NCBI RefSeq assembly: GCF_011752625.1
Contig: NZ_VWXD01000003.1
Coordinates: 620,001 to 684,000, forward strand
Origin: Candidatus Pantoea formicae
Lineage (GTDB): Bacteria; Pseudomonadota; Gammaproteobacteria; Enterobacterales; Enterobacteriaceae
Direction of reading: 5' to 3'
DNA length: 64,000 nt
The stretch's first letter is position 1. Each line of letters opens with the position of its first letter. Below are positions 1-9,139 of the stretch, piece by piece. The notes beneath the pieces were generated by a model. The model did not search any database, had not been told where the DNA came from, and was given only the letters and a program-made list of their open reading frames with translations. The position numbers and the translations under genes were made by a program.

Positions 1-158
1 AAACGCCCCTCGCTGGAGAGTGTTTCCCCCAGCGCGGAGCCTTTAACACACAGGCGACCGTAATTAGCAGGATGCAAGCTATCACCGCTGACGGGCTGGT
101 TAAGGTCTTTCACCTCTACGCCACACCCCACGCCACAGTACGGACAGGTGGTTTTCAT
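1..158 (-). CDS. nasA: Assimilatory nitrate reductase, N-terminal fragment (cut by window edge)
   Basis: Only about the first 52 codons are inside the window. The product starts MKTTCPYCGVGCGVEV and continues to NYGRLCVKGSALGE. The C-x2-C-x3-C cluster followed by a later Cys in RLCVKG is the N-terminal [4Fe-4S] signature of molybdopterin oxidoreductases of the NasA/NapA/FdhF type. Last in a nas operon, this is the catalytic subunit that reduces nitrate to nitrite in the cytoplasm. Its ATG overlaps the stop of nasB by ATGA, so the two are translationally coupled. The molybdopterin domains lie beyond the left edge and cannot be judged. Confidence 0.9.
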   Translation of the reverse strand, partial: MKTTCPYCGVGCGVEVKDLNQPVSGDSLHPANYGRLCVKGSALGETLSSEGR

Positions 159-3100
159 GATGCGGCCGCAAGTGCCAGAACCGGCTGATGGCCCAGCCAC
201 ACTTTGCCGTCATCCACCCGTACCGGCCAGCAGCGTAGCTGATGTTCGGGATTATCCAGACTTTGCCCATCACGTAGGCGAATACGCTGTTTGTACAACG
301 GCGAAATCACTACGGGTTCGCCAGCCACGTCACCCAGAATACCGCGTGACAGCACGCTGGCTTGGGTACCCGGCTCAATATCTTCAAGCGCGTAAATCGC
401 CTCGCCTAAACGGAACAATGCCACACGCTGACCACCCAAGCGGGCGCCAATGCCTGCGGTGGCCGGAATGGTGGTGACATCACAAATGGCACTCCATGGC
501 TCGACGGGTAAGGTGGTGGTGGGAATGATATCCATGGCTGCTGGCTGGCGCTGGTCACGCACGCGCACATAGTTCAGGGTTTCATCTGCAGCCTCGCTGT
601 TAACCGTGGCATTGAACAGGGCGCGGCGTGATGGATCTTGCAGCGTGCTGTGCCATTCACACTGGTAGCGATCGACCACCAACTGCATCTCTTGTTCCAG
701 CATCTCGCCGATACCCAGTGCATCTTCAATCACCACGCTGCGCAGGTAATCCAGCCCCCCTTCCATGTTATCCATCCACACGCTGGTACGTTGCAGGCGG
801 TCGGCCGTGCGCACGTAGAACATCAGAATGCGGTCGACGTAGCGCAGCAACGTGTCATCATCAAGATCGCTGGCGAAGAGGTCCGCGTGACGCGGCTTCA
901 TCCCGCCGTTGCCGCACACATAGAGATTCCAGCCTTTGTCAGTGGCGATCACACCAATATCTTTGCTCTGCGCCTCGGCACATTCCCGGGTGCAGCCTGA
1001 GACTGCCATTTTGATTTTGTGCGGGGCACGCAGCCCTTTGTAGCGATTCTCCAACGCGATGGCGAAGGCAGTTGAATCCTGCACGCCATAGCGACACCAG
1101 GTGGAGCCGACACAGGACTTTACGGTACGTAGCGATTTACCGTAGGCATGTCCGGTCTCAAAGCCCGCGGCAATCAGCGTTTCCCAGATATCAGGCAACT
1201 GCTCCAGACGCGCGCCAAACAGATCGATTCGCTGCCCGCCGGTGATCTTGGTGTACAAATCGTAGCGCGCGGCCACTTCACCAATGGCAATCAGACCCTG
1301 CGGCGTGATCTCGCCCGCTGGCACGCGTGGCACAACAGAATAGGTGCCATCTTTCTGGATGTTGGCAAAGTAACGGTCGTTGGTGTCTTGCAGTGGCAGG
1401 TGCTGCGGCTTCAGCAGATACTCGTTCCAACACGAGGCTAGCAGCGAACCGGCCAACGGTTTACAGATTTCACAACCATGCCCACGGCCATGCTGCTGGA
1501 TCAACTGATCAAAGGTGGTGATGTTACCGACGCGGATCAGGTGATAGAGCGCCTGACGTGAGTAGGCGAAATGTTCACAGATATCTTTCTTCACCTCCAC
1601 GCCCTGGTTCGCTAACTCCAGTTCCATCACCTGCTTCACCAGCGCACTACAGCCGCCACAGCCGGTTGCTGCTTTAGTACAGCTTTTGATTGACGCCATA
1701 TCGCCACAGCCGCCCTGCACTGCCACGCAGATATCGCCTTTAGTGACGTTATGACAAGAGCAGATTTGTGCCGTCTCTGGCAGCGCCGCGACCCCGAGCG
1801 CTTTAGAGGGGGAACCTGCCAACTGCGGCAGGATGAGGCTTTCCGGCTCGTTTGGCAGTGGCATCTTGTTGAGCATCATCTGCAACAACGAACTGTAGTC
1901 AGCGCTGTCACCCACCAGCACGCCGCCCAGCAGGGTTTTGCTGTCTTTACACACCACCAGTTTTTTGTAGATGCCTTTGGGATTGTCAGTCCAGTGGTAG
2001 CTTTGGCTGTCGGTGGTTCGGCCATGCGCATCGCCAAACGACGCCACTTCAACACCCAACAACTTCAATTTGGTGCTCATATCCGCGCCGCTGAACGCCA
2101 GATCTTCCTGCGCCAGTTGGGCCGCCAGTACACGCGCCATCTGATATCCGGGTGCCACCAGGCCAAAAATCTGCCCCTGCCACACCGCACATTCACCAAT
2201 CGCATACACGCCCGCCACATTGGTTTCACACGCATCATTGATGGTAATGCCGCCCCGCTCACCGAGCTGAATGCCCGCCTCCCGCGCCAGCGCATCGCGC
2301 GGTCGAATACCGGCAGAGAACACAATCAAGTCGGTCTCCAGCACAGTGCCATCCGCAAAGCGCAACTGCACGCTGCCATCTGGCTGACTTTCAATCGCCT
2401 CGGTCTGCTTACTGGTATGAACCTGGACCCCCAGCGCACTGATTTTGCCGCGCAGCATCTGTGCACCGCCGTCATCCAATTGCACCGCCATCAAACGCGG
2501 TGCAAACTCCACCACGTGCGTTTCCAGCCCCAACTGTTTCAGCGCATTCGCTGCTTCCAGACCTAATAAGCCGCCACCGATCACCACACCACGCGTCGCG
2601 TATTTCGCCGTGGCCGCAATGGCATCCAGATCGGCCAGGGTGCGATAAACAAAGCAGTGTGGATCATCGCGCCCAGGTACGGGCGGCACAAAAGGCACAG
2701 AACCCGTTGCCAGCACCAGCTTATCCCATGTCAACTCAGCACCACTGGCATCGCGCAGGCTGCGCTTAGCGCTATCAATCGCGACCACCTCACAACCGCT
2801 GCGTAATTCAATACCGTGCTGTTCAAAGAAGTTCGCGCTGACCAAAGAGAGATCGTCAGCACTTTTCCCCGTGAAATACTCCGTGAGGTGCACGCGGTCA
2901 TACGCCATTTGGGGTTCGTCGCCGTACACCACAATGTGATAGTGCTGGTGCAGTTCACGGCTCACCAGTTGTTCAAGAAAATGGTGACCGACCATGCCGT
3001 GACCGACCACGGCGAGAAGAGGTTTGCTCATCACATTGCTTCCTGCAGCACAGGGCTGCGTTGAGAGGTTATCCAGACCGAACAGCGCGTTGATATCCAC

Positions 3101-4222
3101 GCGTTCAGCCTGTTGAAGTTGGGTGAGCAGCGTGCCCGCTGCCTGGCTATCGCCAAACAGCAGCACACCGCGAAGCGCGCCATCGCGCAGAAAAAGACGG
3201 CGGTAATGGCCATCAATGGGATCAAAACTGGTGATGGAATCTCCTTCACGGATGTCTCCGGCACTGAACATCTCGATGCCCGTGACTTTCAGCCGTGTAC
3301 CGCTCTCCTGATAGTGGAAATCAGCCACCGGCTTACCGGCTAGCTGCGCCGCCAGCACCTCCGCTTGCGCAAGGCACGGCGCGACCAGACCAAAGGTTTC
3401 CCCATCGATTTCGCAGCACTCGCCCAGCGCGTAGACGTGATCAACTTGGGTTTGTAGCTGGCGGTTGACCAGGATACCGCGCTGACAAGGCACGCCAGCA
3501 TGCTGCGCCAGCGCCTTTTCCGGCAGCACACCGATCGCCATGACCACCTGTTGCGCGGGCAGTAAGGTGCCATCCGTCAGGGTAACGTGAGCGGTATGTA
3601 TCGCCTGTAGCGACACCCCCAAGCGGCAGTGAATACCCCGCTGGGTAAGATGCTGAGTGAGCAGCTCGCCTGCCTGTTGATCCAACTGACGCTCCAGCAA
3701 CCACGGGCGATGGTGTAGCAGCGTGACGTCACGCCCGCGTAGGCGCAGCGCGGCCGCCGCTTCCACACCAATCAGCCCACCTCCCAACACGACAACCGGG
3801 CCAGACTGCGCCAGCATGGCGTCAACATCGCGCAGCGTGCGAAAACCCAACACCTGCGGGCGCTCAATGCCCGGCATCTCCGGCATGCGTGGTTGTGAAC
3901 CGCACGCAAACACCAGCTTGTCCCAGTGCAACGTGCGCCGATCGGTGCAGACAGTGCGCGCATTGAGATCCACCTGACGCGCTTCCTCGCCCATCAGCAG
4001 TTGCACCTGATGCGCGACATACCACTCCGGCGTATGCAGCAGCGTGTCAGCAAAGGCTTTCTCACCCGACAGCACCGGTGACAGCATCACGCGGTTGTAA
4101 TTGCCCTGCGCTTCACGGCCAATCACCGTGATGGCATAGCAACCCGGCGCCCGCTGCAGCAAGGTTTCCACCATCCGCATCGCCGCCATGCCATTACCAA
4201 TCACCACCAGTCGCTGCACCAT
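155..4222 (-). CDS. nasB: Assimilatory nitrite reductase: reductase-NirB-NirD fusion
   Basis: About 1355 residues. Residues 1-397 form a FAD/NAD(P)H pyridine nucleotide-disulfide oxidoreductase (VVIGNGMAAMR, VVLGGGLIGVEAA, YALGEC). An internal Met at 398 begins a canonical NirB (LAVVGHGMVGHHF) with a second flavoprotein domain. Next come [2Fe-2S] BFD-type Cys motifs near 820-870 (CSCHNV, TGCGGC), and siroheme/[4Fe-4S] motifs near 1039 (CVGSTWC) and 1079 (GCTREC). Residues 1230-1355 resemble the small subunit NirD, a Rieske fold without the Cys/His ligands. The protein should reduce nitrite to ammonium with NAD(P)H. There is no separate nasC, so the N-terminal domain may supply that function. 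The start at 4222 is preferred because it lies 10 bp after nasD and matches the flavoprotein fold. The longer reading frame runs back into nasD. Confidence 0.9.
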   Translation of the reverse strand: MVQRLVVIGNGMAAMRMVETLLQRAPGCYAITVIGREAQGNYNRVMLSPVLSGEKAFADTLLHTPEWYVAHQVQLLMGEEARQVDLNARTVCTDRRTLHWDKLVFACGSQPRMPEMPGIERPQVLGFRTLRDVDAMLAQSGPVVVLGGGLIGVEAAAALRLRGRDVTLLHHRPWLLERQLDQQAGELLTQHLTQRGIHCRLGVSLQAIHTAHVTLTDGTLLPAQQVVMAIGVLPEKALAQHAGVPCQRGILVNRQLQTQVDHVYALGECCEIDGETFGLVAPCLAQAEVLAAQLAGKPVADFHYQESGTRLKVTGIEMFSAGDIREGDSITSFDPIDGHYRRLFLRDGALRGVLLFGDSQAAGTLLTQLQQAERVDINALFGLDNLSTQPCAAGSNVMSKPLLAVVGHGMVGHHFLEQLVSRELHQHYHIVVYGDEPQMAYDRVHLTEYFTGKSADDLSLVSANFFEQHGIELRSGCEVVAIDSAKRSLRDASGAELTWDKLVLATGSVPFVPPVPGRDDPHCFVYRTLADLDAIAATAKYATRGVVIGGGLLGLEAANALKQLGLETHVVEFAPRLMAVQLDDGGAQMLRGKISALGVQVHTSKQTEAIESQPDGSVQLRFADGTVLETDLIVFSAGIRPRDALAREAGIQLGERGGITINDACETNVAGVYAIGECAVWQGQIFGLVAPGYQMARVLAAQLAQEDLAFSGADMSTKLKLLGVEVASFGDAHGRTTDSQSYHWTDNPKGIYKKLVVCKDSKTLLGGVLVGDSADYSSLLQMMLNKMPLPNEPESLILPQLAGSPSKALGVAALPETAQICSCHNVTKGDICVAVQGGCGDMASIKSCTKAATGCGGCSALVKQVMELELANQGVEVKKDICEHFAYSRQALYHLIRVGNITTFDQLIQQHGRGHGCEICKPLAGSLLASCWNEYLLKPQHLPLQDTNDRYFANIQKDGTYSVVPRVPAGEITPQGLIAIGEVAARYDLYTKITGGQRIDLFGARLEQLPDIWETLIAAGFETGHAYGKSLRTVKSCVGSTWCRYGVQDSTAFAIALENRYKGLRAPHKIKMAVSGCTRECAEAQSKDIGVIATDKGWNLYVCGNGGMKPRHADLFASDLDDDTLLRYVDRILMFYVRTADRLQRTSVWMDNMEGGLDYLRSVVIEDALGIGEMLEQEMQLVVDRYQCEWHSTLQDPSRRALFNATVNSEAADETLNYVRVRDQRQPAAMDIIPTTTLPVEPWSAICDVTTIPATAGIGARLGGQRVALFRLGEAIYALEDIEPGTQASVLSRGILGDVAGEPVVISPLYKQRIRLRDGQSLDNPEHQLRCWPVRVDDGKVWLGHQPVLALAAAS

Positions 4223-4232
4223 GGCCCGCTCC

Positions 4233-5021
4233 CTATGCCACCGCAGTCTGTTTTTCGTAAAGGAAATGCAGAATCTGCTGGCGCAACTGGTGATAGCGAG
4301 GCTCATCGGCCAGTGCCACACGTGAACGCGGACGTGGCAAATCAATAGCCAGGATTTCACCGACCTGCGCTGCTGGCCCATTGGTCATCATCAGCACACG
4401 GTCCGACAGCAGTACCGCCTCGTCGACATCGTGCGTGATCAGCACGATGGTGGTCTTCAACTCCTGCTGAATACGCATCACACTGTCTTGCAGATGCGCA
4501 CGTGTTAAGGCGTCTAAAGCCCCAAAGGGTTCGTCAAGCAGCAGCACACGTGGCTTCATTGCCAACGCACGGGCAATGCCCACGCGCTGCTTCATGCCAC
4601 CGGAGATCTCCGAGGGGCGTTTGTGCATGGCATGGCCCATCTGCACGCGATGCAGATTGTGTTCAATCCACTCACTCATCTCGCTTTTGCTCATCTGCCC
4701 TTTAAACACCTGCTGTACCGCCAGCTCGACATTTTGATAAGCGGTGAGCCACGGCAGTAATGAGTGATTTTGGAACACCACGGCACGTTCTGGACCAGGG
4801 CCGCTGATTTCGCGGTTTTCGCACAGCAGTACGCCGCTGGTGGGTTGGGTCAACCCGGCGATAAGATTGAGCAAAGTGGATTTGCCGCAGCCTGAGTGAC
4901 CAATCAGACTGAGCGTTTCACCGGCCTGAATATCGAAACTGACGTTGTCGAGTGCCAGGAATTCACCGCTGGCGGTGTTAAAGCGCTGGCTGACTTGCTG
5001 CACACGAATAATCGGGGTCAT
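4233..5021 (-). CDS. nasD: Nitrate ABC transporter ATP-binding protein
   Basis: 262 residues with a complete ABC ATPase set: Walker A GHSGCGKST near residue 41, Q-loop FQNHSLLPW, signature SGGMKQR, Walker B LLLDEPFGALD and switch His in LITHDVDEA. The NrtD/SsuB/TauB subgroup is indicated by length and neighbours. It energises nitrate (and nitrite) import with NasE and NasF at the inner membrane. A GGAGA ribosome site precedes the ATG. It sits 9 bp downstream of nasE and 10 bp upstream of nasB in one operon. Confidence 0.92.
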   Translation of the reverse strand: MTPIIRVQQVSQRFNTASGEFLALDNVSFDIQAGETLSLIGHSGCGKSTLLNLIAGLTQPTSGVLLCENREISGPGPERAVVFQNHSLLPWLTAYQNVELAVQQVFKGQMSKSEMSEWIEHNLHRVQMGHAMHKRPSEISGGMKQRVGIARALAMKPRVLLLDEPFGALDALTRAHLQDSVMRIQQELKTTIVLITHDVDEAVLLSDRVLMMTNGPAAQVGEILAIDLPRPRSRVALADEPRYHQLRQQILHFLYEKQTAVA

Positions 5022-5030
5022 GATGGTCTC

Positions 5031-5906
5031 CTATTTATCCCAGCTAAAACGGCGCGCCAGCAGCATCAGTGCTTGCTCTAACAGCAGCCCGATGACGCCA
5101 ATCACCACGATGGCAATCAGGATGTTTTCCACGTTGAGGTTGTTCCACTCGTTCCAGATCCAGAAGCCGATGCCCAAGCCCCCCGTCAGCATCTCGGCGG
5201 CGACAATCACCAGCCAGGCAATGCCCATCGACAAGCGCATCCCTGTCAGCACGGCAGGTAACACGGCAGGGAACAGGATGCGGCGCATCACCGTCCATTC
5301 GTTAAGACGCAGGACGCGTGCCACGTTGAGGTAATCCTGTGGAATGTGCTGCACGCCTTCGGCGGTGTTAATCACCATGGGCCAGATGGAACAGATAAAG
5401 ATGGTCCAGCTGGAGGCGGGTTCTGCCCGTTGAAACAGCAGCAGACCAATCGGCAACCACGCCAGCGGACTCACTGGGCGTAACAGCGCGATAATCGGAT
5501 TGAACATGCGTGCCACGAAAGTGAAACGGCCAATCAGGAATCCCGCCGGGATACCCACTAACGCCGCCAGCCCAAAACCCACGGCCACACGCTGCAGCGA
5601 AGCCACAACGTTCCAGCCGATGCCCTGGTCATTGGGGCCGTTGTTGTAGAAGGGATCGGCGAACAGCGTCACCGCCGCCTGCCAGGTGGCAAAGGGTGTT
5701 GGAAAACCCTTGCTCCACACCGAGGCCAGCTGCCAGACAAACAGCAGCAAAATCACACCACAGCTCGCCGGGATCAGCCGCTGCAGCAGCGGCCGCAGCC
5801 AGCGCTGGCGAGCACGGGGTTTCTGCGGCACGTTGAGCGCAATCACCTGCGCCGGTTGAACGACTAACTCAGTCGCAGGTTTTAGCGTGCGGGCTTCAGA
5901 TTTCAT
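5031..5906 (-). CDS. nasE: Nitrate ABC transporter permease
   Basis: 291 residues with about six hydrophobic segments and the binding-protein-dependent permease (EAA) region around RVLRLNEWTVMRRILFPAVL. It ends in the hydrophobic LLLEQALMLLARRFSWDK typical of the NrtB/SsuC/TauC family. The N-terminal 40 residues are cytoplasmic and basic. It should form the homodimeric channel for nitrate uptake with NasD and NasF. A GAGGT ribosome site precedes the ATG, and 11 bp separate it from the nasF stop. Confidence 0.92.
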   Translation of the reverse strand: MKSEARTLKPATELVVQPAQVIALNVPQKPRARQRWLRPLLQRLIPASCGVILLLFVWQLASVWSKGFPTPFATWQAAVTLFADPFYNNGPNDQGIGWNVVASLQRVAVGFGLAALVGIPAGFLIGRFTFVARMFNPIIALLRPVSPLAWLPIGLLLFQRAEPASSWTIFICSIWPMVINTAEGVQHIPQDYLNVARVLRLNEWTVMRRILFPAVLPAVLTGMRLSMGIAWLVIVAAEMLTGGLGIGFWIWNEWNNLNVENILIAIVVIGVIGLLLEQALMLLARRFSWDK

Positions 5907-5917
5907 GCTGACCTCAC

Positions 5918-7174
5918 TTAACTACGTTTGATGGCGAAACTGTCGGCATAAGCGGCGGGGTTGCTGCCGTCCCAGACTTTGCCGTCGATAAGCGTGCTGC
6001 TTCGCATTTCCGTGGAGGGTATTGAGACCCCGCCCACTGCGCTGGCAGCGTTTTTATAGATGTCGATGCGATTAATCTGGCGGGCGACGGCGGCGTAATC
6101 GGGCGCGGTTTTCACCAAGCCCCAGCGTTTCATCTGGGTCAGGAACCACATGCCGTCAGAAAGCCATGGGAAGCTCACCTCGCCATCGTGGTAGAAACGC
6201 ATGGCATGCGCGTCCTGCCAGCTCTGGCCGAGCCCATTGTCGTAATGGCCGAGCATGCGCCCTTCGAGAGTTTCCACTTTTGTGTTGATCCACGCCCGAC
6301 CGGCTAACACGGCAGCGGTTTCTTTACGATTGTCGTCTGAGGCATCTATCCAGCGTGCGGCTTCGAGCACTGCAGCGGTCAACGCGCGCGCGGTATTAGG
6401 GTTCTCTTGTACCCATTGCGCCCGCGTGGCGAGAATTTTTTCCGGATGATCGGGCCAGATTTGTTGTGTGGTGGTGGCGGTAAAACCGATGTTGTCGCTG
6501 ATGGCACGCTGGTTCCATGGTTCGCCCACGCAGAACCCGCTCATGTTGCCCATCTTCATGTTCATTACCATCTGTGGCGGTGGCACCACCACAGTGCGCA
6601 CATCCTCAAACGGATCGATACCGGCATTCGCTAGCCAGTAGTAAAGCCACATGGCATGCGTACTAGTGGGAAATGTGTGCGCAAAGGTGTAAGTCCCCTT
6701 TGCCTGGCTGGCAATCAGCTTTTGCAGGCTGGCCGCGTCCGTGATCTTTTGTTCTTTTAACTGGTTCGCCAGAGTGATGGCCTGTCCGTTGTTATTCAAC
6801 GTCATCAGATTGGCCATATCGTGCTGTGGCCCTGCCACACCCAGCTGTAAGCCGTAGATCATGCCGTACAGGGCATGCGCGGCATCCAGTTCACCTGCTG
6901 TCAGTTTGTCACGTACTGCCGCCCAACTGGCTTCTTTACTGGGTTGCAGTGTGAGTCCATATTTTTTATCGAAGCCTTTCACTGACGCCATCACCACCGG
7001 TGCGCAGTCTGTGAGGGGAATAAAGCCAACGCGAACGCTGCTTTTTTCTGGCGCATCCGAACCGGCCGCCCACACCGCGTTACGTAATCCCGGCAGTAAA
7101 TAACTTCCACTGACTACCGCGCTGCCCAGCAGAAACTGACGACGTGAAACCGAAAACCGCGTTTTGCTCATCAT
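5918..7174 (-). CDS. nasF: Nitrate ABC transporter substrate-binding protein, Tat-exported
   Basis: About 418 residues of the NrtA/CmpA family. The N-terminus contains SRRQFLLG followed by a hydrophobic stretch, a twin-arginine (Tat) signal. Family features include RVGFIPLTDCAPVVMA, GLQLGVAGPQHDMANL and FCVGEPWNQRA. It captures nitrate in the periplasm for NasE/NasD. Tandem Met codons at 7180, 7174 and 7171 make the exact start uncertain. 7174 or 7171 is favoured because a GGGA lies 5-8 bases upstream, whereas the longer reading frame runs into the attenuator terminator. First structural gene of the operon. Confidence 0.9.
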   Translation of the reverse strand: MMSKTRFSVSRRQFLLGSAVVSGSYLLPGLRNAVWAAGSDAPEKSSVRVGFIPLTDCAPVVMASVKGFDKKYGLTLQPSKEASWAAVRDKLTAGELDAAHALYGMIYGLQLGVAGPQHDMANLMTLNNNGQAITLANQLKEQKITDAASLQKLIASQAKGTYTFAHTFPTSTHAMWLYYWLANAGIDPFEDVRTVVVPPPQMVMNMKMGNMSGFCVGEPWNQRAISDNIGFTATTTQQIWPDHPEKILATRAQWVQENPNTARALTAAVLEAARWIDASDDNRKETAAVLAGRAWINTKVETLEGRMLGHYDNGLGQSWQDAHAMRFYHDGEVSFPWLSDGMWFLTQMKRWGLVKTAPDYAAVARQINRIDIYKNAASAVGGVSIPSTEMRSSTLIDGKVWDGSNPAAYADSFAIKRS

Positions 7175-7194
7175 GCGCATCCCAAAAAAGAAAT

Positions 7195-7245
7195 AAAAAA
7201 AGGCGTCCTCCCGCATGTCGTTAAAACATGGGGCCGGACGCCTTT
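7195..7245 (-). terminator. Leader attenuator terminator of the nasF operon
   Basis: On the minus strand, arms AAGGCGTCC and GGACGCCTT (7236-7244 and 7200-7208) flank a partly self-pairing loop and are followed by a run of T. This is a strong intrinsic terminator lying between the promoter and nasF, about 20 bases before the start codon. In Klebsiella oxytoca the nasF leader terminator is overcome by NasR when nitrate or nitrite is present. The same role is inferred here from position and from the adjacent nasR gene. Confidence 0.88.
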
Positions 7246-7260
7246 ATCCAAAGCACTCGC

Positions 7261-7278
7261 TTCACCGCCGTTGGCGAA
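7261..7278 (-). promoter_or_regulatory. Hexaloop hairpin, probable NasR (ANTAR) RNA target
   Basis: The minus strand reads TTCGCC-AACGGC-GGTGAA: a 6-bp stem (one G-U) closing a six-base loop. Loop position 1 is A and position 4 is G, the two bases conserved in ANTAR-protein RNA targets. It lies inside the predicted nas leader, just upstream of the terminator. A shorter CGCC/GGCG stem can also form, so the fold should be probed. The first (P1) hexaloop of the usual pair is not obvious. Confidence 0.65.
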
Positions 7279-7304
7279 ACAAATGCGCAATGTCTGTAAG
7301 GTAT

Positions 7305-7320
7305 TGCAAAGCCTGTGCCA
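7305..7320 (-). promoter_or_regulatory. Sigma-54 (-24/-12) promoter of nasFEDBA
   Basis: The minus strand reads TGGCACAGGCTTTGCA. The GG and GC dinucleotides are separated by exactly 10 bases, and both halves match the TGGCAC-N5-TTGCA consensus. The transcription start would fall near 7294, giving a leader of about 120 nt to nasF. Confidence 0.85.
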
Positions 7321-7381
7321 AAATAAAATCACCGCTATTTCAGGGTGCTGGCTTCGGTACTGGTCGATATCACCGGTGATC

Positions 7382-7420
7382 TGCACTGCCCTGACGCACA
7401 ATACGCACAGGCTTTGTGCA
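7382..7420 (-). promoter_or_regulatory. Two NtrC-like binding palindromes (7382-7398 and 7404-7420)
   Basis: Both 17-bp elements fit the NtrC pattern TGC-N11-GCA. The first reads TGCACTGCCCTGACGCA. The second is CGC-N11-GCA with the inner palindrome GCACA-N5-TGTGC. They are 22 bp apart centre to centre, about 95-120 bp upstream of the sigma-54 start, which is a usual enhancer position. They imply nitrogen-limitation control in addition to nitrate induction. Confidence 0.75.
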
Positions 7421-7435
7421 ACTACCTATTTAGGG

Positions 7436-8656
7436 TTATGACTTTAAAGTGGCTGCCACGGCAAGAACCGCCTGAGCAATATCCAGCATGCGTTTGTTTT
7501 GATTCATCGCGCTTTTGCGCAGCGCCTGCCAGGCATCCTGCTCACTAAAACCGTGCTGCTGCATGAGCCAGCTTTTGGCCTGATCGATAATTTTGCGCTC
7601 ATCCAGCGCAGCGCGCATGGTGGCAAGCTCATCGGCCTGCGCTTGCAAGCGTTGGGCCTGCTCACCAATCATTGATAACACCGAGCGCCCCAGCTGTGGG
7701 GCCAGGCCACTGCTGCTGAGCGTGTTTTCCTGCCCATCCAGCCAGCTTGCGCCCGCCACATAGAGTGAGAAACTCGCCTCTTCCTGATGCGCCAGCTGTT
7801 GCAGTTCCACTTGTTCACTGGCGGCAATCGCCCGCTCGCAGCAATGCATCAATGTGCTGCACAACGCATCTTCTATCTGCTTCATGTGATCAAGACGTTC
7901 GCTCAGCAGAGTGAACCAATGCAGTACACCATCCTCACCGCAATGCGCATCGGTACAGGCGATGCGTCGTAGCCGTTCGATCTGGCTGCCGGCATCGGCC
8001 ATTGCCTGCCAGCGTTGTAGGTTACTGGCATCCGCAAATTGGCTGAACGTCGCGAAGCTCTGCTCCTGAGCAGCAATCAACACCTGAATGCGCTGGCGCT
8101 GCATCGGGGTAAATGTGCCTGCGGCAAAGCCTGCCGAACCTGTGGCACGCTCCTGCCCAGCCAACTCTTTGCCCTGCATAAAGCTGAAGAGCGCGATCAG
8201 TGCACGGGAAATTTCCGGCTCGCTCGCTGTGTCAGCCGCTTCAAACACCAGGTTGAGCAAGGTACGGATAATATGATTGAACGCATCCATTGCCTGAGCG
8301 TGGCTGCATTTTTGCCCGTGCACCTGCTGGCGCAGCGCAGGCAAACTTTCCAATGCCTGCAACGCCACGGCAATCAACATGCAAAAACGGCTGTATCCAG
8401 GTTGCGCCACGGCTTGCGGTAACACGTTGATCGCCGCCTGTTGCCGTTGCTGAACCTCCTGCGCGCGGATTTCAAGTTCATCACCAAATAACCGGCCAGC
8501 CGAGCACAGCCAGATGTTGCTGGCTCCGCGCTCACGCTGTAACACATGAATCAATTCGCTGAGTGCAAGAATCTGTTCGCCGGTGTGCAACAATCGCTGC
8601 AGGCTGGCAATCTCGCTGGCGCGACTTGCGCGTAAGTATTCTAAAGCCCGGCTCAT
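7436..8656 (-). CDS. nasR: Nitrate/nitrite-responsive antiterminator NasR (NIT + ANTAR)
   Basis: 406 residues. The N-terminal ~300 residues are a helical NIT-type nitrate/nitrite sensor domain. The C-terminus (about 335-395) has the ANTAR signature: ALDERKIIDQAKSWLMQQ, then AWQALRKSAMNQNKRMLDIAQAVL. NasR binds a leader RNA hairpin and prevents termination upstream of nasF. The start at 8656 (MSRALEYLRA) has a strong GGGGGAG ribosome site. The longer reading frame lacks one. The gene has its own upstream region and precedes nasF on the same strand. Confidence 0.92.
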   Translation of the reverse strand: MSRALEYLRASRASEIASLQRLLHTGEQILALSELIHVLQRERGASNIWLCSAGRLFGDELEIRAQEVQQRQQAAINVLPQAVAQPGYSRFCMLIAVALQALESLPALRQQVHGQKCSHAQAMDAFNHIIRTLLNLVFEAADTASEPEISRALIALFSFMQGKELAGQERATGSAGFAAGTFTPMQRQRIQVLIAAQEQSFATFSQFADASNLQRWQAMADAGSQIERLRRIACTDAHCGEDGVLHWFTLLSERLDHMKQIEDALCSTLMHCCERAIAASEQVELQQLAHQEEASFSLYVAGASWLDGQENTLSSSGLAPQLGRSVLSMIGEQAQRLQAQADELATMRAALDERKIIDQAKSWLMQQHGFSEQDAWQALRKSAMNQNKRMLDIAQAVLAVAATLKS

Positions 8657-9139
8657 TGCTCCCCCCGCAATCAAATGGATTGATAGCAAAAATTAAGCAA
8701 AAGCCGTGCCGAACTCGGTTTTAATCGGATGGTAAAGCTCACGGAAATTCCGAAAGTCATAAAATTGTTTACTTGCGCAATCTTTTTTTGACCCTCACAA
8801 TATATTAATTAAATTTACCCTTCTTATGAATGTGACAAAGCCGGGAATTGCTTTCTCGCCCGAGTTGATTTTATCTGCTGCCGAATAAGTTAATGCAGCT
8901 TATCTATCACTCTCAGCACGCTTTTTTTATCCTCACCTGTCGTTGCATTTTTGCCTGGTAGCACGGGATTTCCCCCAGTGCAATGGATTGAATTCTCAAA
9001 AGTCTTAGGTAGACTGAGCACAGCACTATCTTTCTGTAATCTGACTATTTTTTGATGGCTTTCTTGCTGCTTGATCTGCCCGCCTTAACCGCGTGTGCCA
9101 CCTATTAATCTGCAGCTAATCTGATGAAACTTGAGGTTC
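8657..9139. other. Intergenic region between divergent nasR and the tss-like cluster
   Basis: About 480 bp, AT-rich in the first half (runs such as TATATTAATTAAATT near 8800). No convincing gene, RNA or repeat is seen. It should carry the promoters of nasR (leftward) and of the lipoprotein/tssL cluster (rightward). No -24/-12 element was recognised by eye. Confidence 0.6.

Noticed and set aside
1751..2566. 271-codon open frame on the plus strand inside nasB
   Set aside because: It is antisense to well-conserved NirB sequence, has no recognisable domain, and arises from the GC-rich codon pattern of the real gene.
7287..7307. GCAAT/ATTGC hairpin taken as the first (P1) ANTAR hairpin of the nas leader
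   Set aside because: It overlaps the -12 element of the sigma-54 promoter, so most of it would not be transcribed, and the loop is 11 bases instead of six.
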